The notes below the pieces were generated by a model, which searched no databases, was not told the DNA's origin, and saw only the letters and a list, made by a program, of their open reading frames with translations. 64,000 nucleotides of DNA from Oceanospirillum linum (GTDB lineage: Bacteria; Pseudomonadota; Gammaproteobacteria; Pseudomonadales; Halomonadaceae), in assembly GCF_001995095.2 (NCBI RefSeq), contig NZ_MTSD02000003.1, positions 434,001 to 498,000 on the forward strand, written 5' to 3'. Positions 57,748-64,000 of the stretch are shown piece by piece. Position numbers and translations under genes: made by a program. The number at the start of each line of letters is the position of its first letter. Position 1 is the stretch's first letter.

Positions 57748-59871
57748 ATGCCAACAACGCCAGTAACCCGCCCGACCAGCAGCCCTAAAAAAACCGGCCT
57801 GGGTTCGGATCAGCTTGCTCAACCCGTCACTATTCTGAAGGGTGTTGGGGCTGCATTGGCGGAGAAACTGGCAAAACTTCACATTTCCACCGTTGAAGAC
57901 CTTCTGTTTCATCTTCCGTTGCGGTATCAGGATCGTACACGGATCACGCCAATGGGAGCTATTCGCCGTGGTGACGAAGTCGTCGTGGTTGGCCAGGTTG
58001 CTCTGGCGGATGTCACCAAAGGACGGCGACGGGCTTTGATTGTACGGCTGGGGGATGGCACCGGCAGTATTACTCTACGTTTCTTTCATTTTAATATGAC
58101 GCAGAAGAATCAGTTCCGAAAAGGAGCTCTGGTGCGCTGTTACGGTGAAGCACGGCCCGGTGCCAGCGGTCTGGAGCTGTACCATCCGGAGTATAGCCTT
58201 GTATCTCAGGATCAGACAGTATCCGTTGATGATCACCTGACCCCCATCTACCCCCTGACCGAAGGCCTGACGCAAAATCGCTTACGCCAACTTATTCAGC
58301 TTGCTCTGGCGGAGCTGCAAAAAACAGAAGTGGTCGACTGGTTGCCAAAAAGTCTGTTTCCCAACCTGCCATCACTGAAAGAATCCCTGCAACTGTTACA
58401 CGAGCCACCACCGGATGCACCGATTGACGAGCTGACACGTTATAAGCATCCGAGTCAGCACCGGCTGATTATGGAGGAACTAATTGCCCAACAGCTGAGC
58501 CTTTTAAAACTGCGGCAACAGCACAAACATCATCAGGCTCCGGTATTTAAAGCTACAGGCCAGCTAGGTCAGCAGATGTTAGCCCGGCTGCCTTTCCCGC
58601 TGACAGGTGCCCAGAGTCGAGTCATCGGCGAAATTACACAGGATATCCAGCAACCCAGCCCTATGCTACGCCTTGTGCAGGGCGATGTAGGGGCCGGTAA
58701 AACTCTGGTTGCCGCTATAGCGGCTCTGCAAGCTATTGAGGCGGGTTATCAGGTGGCTGTGATGGCTCCTACAGAGATTCTCGCTGAGCAGCACTACAGC
58801 AACTTCAGGCAGTGGTTTACTCCTCTTGGTCTGGATGTGGCCTGGATGGCAGGTAAACTCAAAGGAAAGGCCCGGCAAGCTCAGCTGGAACGGATCGCCG
58901 CCGGAGCCCCTATGGTTGTCGGAACCCATGCACTGTTTCAGGAAAGCGTCGAATTCAACAAATTGGGGCTGATTATCGTCGATGAGCAACACAGGTTTGG
59001 TGTCCACCAACGCCTGAGCCTGCGAGAGAAAGGCCAGCAGGGCGACCTCTACCCTCACCAGCTGATTATGACCGCAACCCCCATTCCCCGGACGCTGGCA
59101 ATGAGCGCCTATGCGGATCTGGACACCTCCGTTATCGACGAGCTGCCACCCGGGCGTACACCGATAGAAACCGTCGCACTCCCTGATAGCCGCCGGGATG
59201 AGATTGTTGAGCGTATCGCAACAGCTTGCTATCAGGGTAAACAAGCCTACTGGGTTTGTACTCTGATTGAGGATTCTGAAGCGCTGCAGTGCCAGGCAGC
59301 AGAAACCACCTTTGAAGACCTCAGCGTCCGGCTCAAAGGGCTGAACATCGGTCTGATACACGGTCGTATGAAAGCACAGGAAAAAGCAGAGATCATGGCT
59401 CGCTTCAAAGCAAACGAGCTGCAGCTGCTGGTGGCAACCACGGTTATCGAAGTCGGCGTTGATGTGCCCAATGCTACACTCATGGTCATTGAGAACCCGG
59501 AACGCCTTGGTTTGTCTCAGCTGCATCAGCTGCGGGGAAGGGTTGGCCGGGGAGATCAACAGAGTTACTGTGTTTTACTCTATCACAGCCCTCTATCCCG
59601 GAATGGCAAAGCCCGCGTGGCTGTTATGCGGGATACTCAGGATGGTTTTCAGATTGCAGAAAAAGATCTGGAGCTTCGGGGACCAGGTGAAGTGCTAGGC
59701 ACACGCCAAACCGGACTGGCTCAAATGAAGATCGCAGACCTGGTGCGAGACCAATACCTGTTAGATGAGGTCAATATCGCAGCCAACCAGCTTCTCCGGC
59801 ACTATCCTCATCATCTGCCCCCCTTGGTTGACCGCTGGCTTGGTAGTGCAGACCAATATGCTCAGGTCTGA
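57748..59871 (+). CDS. recG: ATP-dependent DNA helicase RecG
   Basis: RecG reverses stalled forks and processes D-loops and R-loops. The wedge/OB domain (about 45-215) is followed by the SF2 helicase: QGDVGAGKTLVAAIAALQA (motif I), IIVDEQHRFGVHQR (DEQH, motif II), MTATPIPRTLAM (motif III), and ATTVIEVGVDVPNA and LRGRVGRG (motifs V-VI). ATG 57748 gives 707 residues, the usual length; the open frame reaching back to 57466 overlaps the divergent SDR gene and is rejected. Confidence 0.96.
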   Translation: MPTTPVTRPTSSPKKTGLGSDQLAQPVTILKGVGAALAEKLAKLHISTVEDLLFHLPLRYQDRTRITPMGAIRRGDEVVVVGQVALADVTKGRRRALIVRLGDGTGSITLRFFHFNMTQKNQFRKGALVRCYGEARPGASGLELYHPEYSLVSQDQTVSVDDHLTPIYPLTEGLTQNRLRQLIQLALAELQKTEVVDWLPKSLFPNLPSLKESLQLLHEPPPDAPIDELTRYKHPSQHRLIMEELIAQQLSLLKLRQQHKHHQAPVFKATGQLGQQMLARLPFPLTGAQSRVIGEITQDIQQPSPMLRLVQGDVGAGKTLVAAIAALQAIEAGYQVAVMAPTEILAEQHYSNFRQWFTPLGLDVAWMAGKLKGKARQAQLERIAAGAPMVVGTHALFQESVEFNKLGLIIVDEQHRFGVHQRLSLREKGQQGDLYPHQLIMTATPIPRTLAMSAYADLDTSVIDELPPGRTPIETVALPDSRRDEIVERIATACYQGKQAYWVCTLIEDSEALQCQAAETTFEDLSVRLKGLNIGLIHGRMKAQEKAEIMARFKANELQLLVATTVIEVGVDVPNATLMVIENPERLGLSQLHQLRGRVGRGDQQSYCVLLYHSPLSRNGKARVAVMRDTQDGFQIAEKDLELRGPGEVLGTRQTGLAQMKIADLVRDQYLLDEVNIAANQLLRHYPHHLPPLVDRWLGSADQYAQV

Positions 59872-59992
59872 AGCCTGAAGACTCTATCCGCCATAAAAAA
59901 ACATTGAAAACACATGTTCATACGCCATGTTCATATATCTTCTGCTAGGGCATAGTAGGTATAATTACAGGAGTTTTTAGTTGGAGATGACA

Positions 59993-61390
59993 ATGTCCTT
60001 TAAAGGATTAGTACTGGCGCTTCAGGAAGCTTTATCTCAGTCCGTTTCACCGGATAATTTTCCTGAACTGCTGAAAAACCGCCTTGTACCACGCAACCGC
60101 GCAACCGCCAGACAGCTAATACGCTCCTCCGTTCTGGAGAGTTCCGATGGTGTGCGTCATTTACTGGCTTTTCCGGCTCATTGTCTGCTAGATATGAAAC
60201 TTTATCAGGGATATCAGGCGATCTCTCCTAATGCCAAACAGTCTCTGCTAAAACGCAAAAAAATCCAGTCCGTTCCAGCTTTACCCGAAGTGATTGACTA
60301 TAACCTTATTGTTGATAGTCGCTGTTTTGATCCCGAAATTATCTTTACAGAATCCGGTGACCCCTCCTGGTTACTTGAATTCACCAGCGAAGAATACAGA
60401 TCACTGACCGAAGAGTTCAGCAGCGCCAGGATTGAGCAATTTGCGATTCCTCTGGTTTCAGTCCGTCCCAACCTGACGGCTGTCGATCAGGATGAAGCCG
60501 AAATTAAAACAGCGGTGGAAACCATTACGTCCCGACGTATACGTACCCGTCTGGCAGAAAGTATTGAGATTCCACCGCTACCTCTCAGTGCGCACAATAT
60601 CATTATGTTACGCAATGATGAGAATGCTGATGGTGATGAACTCGCTTCTATTGTCGAATCGGATCCAAGCCTTGCATCACAGGTGATCAGCTGGGCTAAC
60701 TCCCCCTACTATGGCTTACCCGGACAGATCCATTCCATTCAGGATGCGGTTATTCGTGTGCTTGGTTTTGACCTGACCATGAACCTGTCTCTCGGCCTGT
60801 CCATGGGCAAAAATATTAAAATGCCCAGTGATGGCGTGTTTGGCTATCGGGGTTACTGGCGTGAAGCTGTCATGAAAGCGATGCTGATGGAACGCCTGGT
60901 GAAGCAGATCCCTGCAGCCCACAGGCCGGTTATTGGCCTGAGTTACCTTTCAGGTCTGGTGAATAATTTCGGTTATTTGGTCATTGCAGAAGTATTTCCA
61001 CCTTACTTCTCGCTATATTGCCGCTACCAGGAAGCCAACCCCCATGTGCCGGCAATGTATATCGAGCGCTTTCTTTTTGGTATCACCCGTGAGCAGATCG
61101 GCAGTTTTCTCTTCCAGACATGGGGAGTTCCCGATGAGGTATGCAGTGCGATCCGGCACCTGCACAACCCTGCCTATGAGGGCCGGCACCACCAGTATGC
61201 CAACTTGCTTTATATCGTGAACCAGCTGGTATGTCATGACGGGGAGATACGCCTTGGCAAGCTACCGGAGGCGATTCTGAACCGTCTGCACCTGGAGCGC
61301 GCTCTGGTTGAAAAGACCATAGACGAAATAAGCGACTTCAACGAAGAACTGAACTCGTTGGCGGAGATGCTGGAAAAAGCCAGCAAATAA
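59993..61390 (+). CDS. YbaK-like plus HDOD-domain protein
   Basis: A 465-residue regulator-type protein. The N-terminal 150 residues (HLLAFPAHCLLDMKLYQGY, ALPEVIDYNLIVD) resemble the YbaK/ProX aminoacyl-tRNA deacylase fold. The C-terminal HDOD domain (about 195-400) has IPPLPLSAHNIIMLRNDENADGDELASIVESDPSLASQVI. HDOD proteins are found in signalling but lack hydrolase residues. GGAG lies six bases before ATG 59993; a TTG at 59981 and an ATG at 59987 are alternatives. Function is unknown. Confidence 0.8.
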   Translation: MSFKGLVLALQEALSQSVSPDNFPELLKNRLVPRNRATARQLIRSSVLESSDGVRHLLAFPAHCLLDMKLYQGYQAISPNAKQSLLKRKKIQSVPALPEVIDYNLIVDSRCFDPEIIFTESGDPSWLLEFTSEEYRSLTEEFSSARIEQFAIPLVSVRPNLTAVDQDEAEIKTAVETITSRRIRTRLAESIEIPPLPLSAHNIIMLRNDENADGDELASIVESDPSLASQVISWANSPYYGLPGQIHSIQDAVIRVLGFDLTMNLSLGLSMGKNIKMPSDGVFGYRGYWREAVMKAMLMERLVKQIPAAHRPVIGLSYLSGLVNNFGYLVIAEVFPPYFSLYCRYQEANPHVPAMYIERFLFGITREQIGSFLFQTWGVPDEVCSAIRHLHNPAYEGRHHQYANLLYIVNQLVCHDGEIRLGKLPEAILNRLHLERALVEKTIDEISDFNEELNSLAEMLEKASK

Positions 61391-61476
61391 AGCGCCACCA
61401 TATAGCGTTACAACACATTTATTACAGCGACCACCACTGGAAACAGAAGCGTTATCGCAACAAACCTTTCCGGCAT

Positions 61477-61512
61477 AAAAAAACCCGCAGTGCTTAGCAT
61501 TGCGGGTTTTTA
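61477..61512. terminator. Bidirectional terminator between the HDOD gene and hup
   Basis: AAAAACCCGCA and TGCGGGTTTTT enclose an 11-base loop, giving a strong hairpin usable in both directions by the convergent neighbours. Confidence 0.92.
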
Positions 61513-61531
61513 TGTGCCCGGGAGCTTAGGC

Positions 61532-61807
61532 TTAGCAGTCAACTGCATCTTTCAGCTTTTTACCCACTTTAAAGCCTACCGTTTTGCTTGCCGGAATATC
61601 CATCGGCTCGCCAGTCTGAGGGTTTTTACCCTTGCGGGCACTACGCTCACGTACTGAGAAAGTACCAAAACCGATCAGGGAAACCGAATCACCTTTAGCA
61701 ACGGCACCTGTGATCTCATCCAACATCGCATTCAGAACTTCATTTGCTTTGTCTTTAGACAGCTCCGCCTTTTCTGCGATCGCTGCTGCCAGTTCAGGCT
61801 TACGCAT
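61532..61807 (-). CDS. hup: HU-family DNA-binding protein
   Basis: A 91-residue nucleoid protein that bends DNA. The helical base (MRKPELAAAIAEKAELSKDKA) and the arm motif (GKNPQTGEPMDIPASKTVGFK) are those of HU. AGAGGA precedes ATG. It stands at the place where Pseudomonas also has an HU gene near recG. Whether it is the alpha or beta type is not decided. Confidence 0.94.
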   Translation of the reverse strand: MRKPELAAAIAEKAELSKDKANEVLNAMLDEITGAVAKGDSVSLIGFGTFSVRERSARKGKNPQTGEPMDIPASKTVGFKVGKKLKDAVDC

Positions 61808-61933
61808 GCGTTATCCTCTTTATTATTACTATTTAATCCGTACGAACGAAGATATTTAAGCAGCCCCCCATGCGGGATGCAAAGGTTTTTTGTCCTTCTG
61901 TGATAGAATTCACTCTCCTTAAAAGATGGAATA

Positions 61934-62515
61934 ATGAGGCATGTGTTGGATTTGCAGCAACTGACATCCCAACAGGCGGCTTCCCGCCAGGAGTGGGGGA
62001 AACTCAACTGGATGCGCCCCCATACGCCGGGACAGATACACCCCGATGAAGAATGGCTTGATTGGCTCACCGATGCCTCCTCTCTGACCCGTCGGTTGAG
62101 ACAGGTTAGCCAGCAGCACTTTCATGTTCAGCTATTGCAACAAAAACTGCTAAAGCCGGCGCTGAATGAGTGTCGTCTTCTGGGTATGGCAACGCAGGAA
62201 TATGCACTGGTTCGCCAGGTGGTTCTGCATGGCCTCAATCAACCCTGGGTTTTTGCACGTACCGTGATCCCCTTGCCAACCCTGCGTCAGGGCAACCGGC
62301 ACCTGATGTTGCTCGGTAATCGCTCTTTAGGTAGCGTATTGTTTAAAAATACCCATACTCAGCGGACTTCTCAGGAGATCACGCCGTACCACGCGGATTT
62401 CTGCGCCCCCTTTGTATGGGGCAGGCGTTCGACTTTTGAGATTCGTCAGGCTCCGCTTCTGGTGACAGAGTTATTTCTGGAGCCTTTTCGCCAACATCTA
62501 CAGCTTCAGTTCTGA
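61934..62515 (+). CDS. ubiC: Chorismate--pyruvate lyase UbiC
   Basis: UbiC makes 4-hydroxybenzoate from chorismate, the first step of ubiquinone synthesis. The 193-residue chain has WLTDASSLTRRLR near residue 36, RQVVLHGLNQPWVFARTVIP (product-binding Arg), and a C-terminal RRSTFEIRQAPLLVTELFL with the catalytic Glu. It is followed 45 bases later by ubiA, which uses its product. Confidence 0.9.
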   Translation: MRHVLDLQQLTSQQAASRQEWGKLNWMRPHTPGQIHPDEEWLDWLTDASSLTRRLRQVSQQHFHVQLLQQKLLKPALNECRLLGMATQEYALVRQVVLHGLNQPWVFARTVIPLPTLRQGNRHLMLLGNRSLGSVLFKNTHTQRTSQEITPYHADFCAPFVWGRRSTFEIRQAPLLVTELFLEPFRQHLQLQF

Positions 62516-62560
62516 ATAAACTGATAAAGCGTCTGATATAAGCCCCGGAGGGGAGTTCTG

Positions 62561-63433
62561 ATGACAACATCTGTATTTACCCAGCAGCTTCCCCATTACA
62601 TCAAGCTGATGCGGATAGACCGGCCCATTGGCACCTATTTACTGCTCTGGCCGACACTCTGGGCGCTTTGGATTGCAGCAGAAGGTGTTCCGGACGGAGA
62701 TATTCTGATCATCTTTATTTTAGGTGTCATCAGTATGCGGGCTGCGGGCTGCGTCATTAATGACTTTGCCGACAGAAAAATCGATGGTCACGTAGAACGT
62801 ACCAAAGAACGCCCACTGGCAACCGGTGATGTGACAGCCAAGGAGGCTATCGGCCTGTTTGTTTTTCTGGGTCTGGTATCTTTCGCTCTGGTTCTTATGA
62901 CCAACCCGCTGACTATTCTACTCTCTCTTGGCGGCATTCTACTGGCCTTTATGTATCCTTTTATGAAGCGCTATACCCACCTGCCTCAGGTCGTTTTAGG
63001 TGCAGCCTTCTCCTGGGCAATACCCATGGCTTATGCCGCACAGACCAATAGCGTTCCTGTGGAAGCCTGGTTGCTGTTCGCCGCTAAACTGCTTTGGACC
63101 GTGGCTTACGATACTCAATACGCCATGGTTGACCGCAACGATGATGTCAAAATCGGTGTCAAATCCACGGCTATTCTTTTTGGGGAGCTGGACCGGCATA
63201 TTATTGCTTTATTGCAGGCTCTGGCAGTGATTGCACTACTGATTGTAGCCGCATACAAAGGGCTGGGAGTATTTTTCTATCTGGGGCTTGCCGGAGGCGT
63301 GACACTCTTTGTCTACCAGGCCAAACTGATCGTCCATCGCAAACGGGAAGATTGCTTTAAGGCTTTCCTGAACAATCACTGGGTTGGTGTTTTAATTCTA
63401 TTGGGTATCGTCGTCGACTATGCTGTGAAATAA
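62561..63433 (+). CDS. ubiA: 4-hydroxybenzoate octaprenyltransferase UbiA
   Basis: UbiA attaches the polyprenyl tail to 4-hydroxybenzoate in the inner membrane. The 290-residue chain has eight to nine helices and both Asp-rich motifs, [21 protein letters not shown] at about residues 66-86 and [19 protein letters not shown] at about 185-203. GGAGGGGAG precedes ATG. It shares the ubiC transcript. Confidence 0.95.
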   Translation: MTTSVFTQQLPHYIKLMRIDRPIGTYLLLWPTLWALWIAAEGVPDGDILIIFILGVISMRAAGCVINDFADRKIDGHVERTKERPLATGDVTAKEAIGLFVFLGLVSFALVLMTNPLTILLSLGGILLAFMYPFMKRYTHLPQVVLGAAFSWAIPMAYAAQTNSVPVEAWLLFAAKLLWTVAYDTQYAMVDRNDDVKIGVKSTAILFGELDRHIIALLQALAVIALLIVAAYKGLGVFFYLGLAGGVTLFVYQAKLIVHRKREDCFKAFLNNHWVGVLILLGIVVDYAVK

Positions 63434-63488
63434 CATCTGTTGCTGGCTTATCTGCTTTAAAACAGAGGAATTTCACACAAACGTCATC

Positions 63489-63506
63489 ATGTCATCTTAC
63501 TGTCAT
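63489..63506 (+). promoter_or_regulatory. Pho box before phoB
   Basis: ATGTCATCTTACTGTCAT matches the CTGTCATAWAWCTGTCAT consensus at 15 of 18 positions, with both TGTCAT half-sites perfect at 11-base spacing. It implies autoregulation of phoB by phosphorylated PhoB. Confidence 0.8.
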
Positions 63507-63567
63507 ATTTACTCGCTGTAATAATAGCGTTACTGATGACATAACCGACTTAGACGGGAACACGGAA

Positions 63568-64000
63568 ATGACAGGAAAAACCGTCCTGATTGTGGATGAC
63601 GAAGCTCCGATCAGGGAGATGATCGCTGTTGCGCTTGAAATGGCTGACTACGACTGCCTGGAAGCTGAAAATGCACAGCAGGCCCATGCGATGGTAATCG
63701 ATAAACGCCCTGACCTGATTCTTCTGGACTGGATGATGCCGGGCACCAGTGGTGTTGAGCTGGCACGCCGTCTGAAGCGTGACCCGGCCACCGCAGAAAC
63801 GCCTGTTATTATGCTGACAGCTAAAGGTGAAGAAGACAATAAAGTGCAGGGTCTGGAAGCTGGGGCGGATGATTATATCACCAAGCCTTTTTCACCCAGA
63901 GAGCTGGTTGCCCGCCTGAAAGCAGTACTACGCCGCACAACACCAAAGGGTATTGAAGACCCTGTTGATGTAGATGGACTGGAGTTGGATCCGGCAAGTC
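63568..64000 (+). CDS. phoB: Phosphate response regulator PhoB, cut by the window end
   Basis: The first 144 codons of an OmpR/PhoB-type response regulator. The receiver domain has the acidic pair DDE (residues 10-12), the phosphorylation site DLILLDWMMPG, Thr in LTAKG and Lys in ITKPFSP. The DNA-binding domain is just beginning at the edge. A Pho box upstream and the ubiC-ubiA neighbourhood support PhoB; phoR is expected beyond the window. Confidence 0.9.
   Translation, partial: MTGKTVLIVDDEAPIREMIAVALEMADYDCLEAENAQQAHAMVIDKRPDLILLDWMMPGTSGVELARRLKRDPATAETPVIMLTAKGEEDNKVQGLEAGADDYITKPFSPRELVARLKAVLRRTTPKGIEDPVDVDGLELDPAS

Overview
The window looks like a chromosomal segment of a marine gammaproteobacterium close to Oceanospirillaceae or Pseudomonadales. 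This is inferred from gene content and order, not from a database search. Two blocks follow the order I recall from Pseudomonas aeruginosa: metX-metW-DUF4426-rdgB-hemW with trmB-thiG-thiS nearby, and pyrE-crc-rph-yicC-gmk-rpoZ-spoT-ridA-recG-hup-ubiC-ubiA-phoB. Core genes are roughly 50-55% G+C, and no tRNA, rRNA, transposase, integrase or CRISPR array was seen.

Left part (1-12 kb): methionine synthesis (metX, metW), a DUF4426 protein, rdgB, hemW, a three-PAS GGDEF-EAL protein, tolC, a 138-residue protein of unknown function, and thiC behind a TPP riboswitch. A broken reading frame follows thiC. Next is phaZ, an intracellular polyhydroxyalkanoate depolymerase, which suggests carbon storage as PHA.

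Heme/iron locus (13.3-22.6 kb): hutZ, hmuTUV, hmuS, a di-heme peroxidase-like lipoprotein, an HmuY-family lipoprotein and a TonB-dependent receptor. Fur-box-like sequences lie in all three promoter regions, so this reads as one iron-repressed heme acquisition and degradation set. It is followed by trmB, thiGS, DUF423, a thioesterase, dgt, a YfaZ-like porin, pyrE, crc, rph and yicC.

Accessory island (about 31.97-51.5 kb): yicC and gmk, normally neighbours, are separated by about 19.5 kb. The first module is a tight four-gene operon: a GHKL (MutL/MORC-like) ATPase, a Z1-domain SF2 helicase-like protein, a PD-(D/E)XK nuclease-like protein and an AIPR protein. A convergent C5-cytosine methyltransferase faces it. 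Together they look like a nucleoside-triphosphate-dependent restriction-modification or phage-defence system. The second module is a two-gene operon of unknown function whose promoter carries a consensus-grade LexA box inside an 18-bp inverted repeat. The third is an AraC/GyrI-type regulator and a condensin-like (Wadjet/MksBEFG-type) anti-plasmid system in the unusual order SMC-MukE-like-kleisin-toprim. Its kleisin gene is split by a one-base frameshift in a run of six G (+ strand). A 7TM-DISM diguanylate cyclase closes the island.

Right part (51.5-64 kb): the gmk-rpoZ-spoT stringent-response block, ridA, a soluble PAS-PAS chemoreceptor of BdlA type, an SDR protein, recG, a YbaK/HDOD protein, an HU protein, ubiC-ubiA, and the start of phoB behind a Pho box, cut by the window edge.
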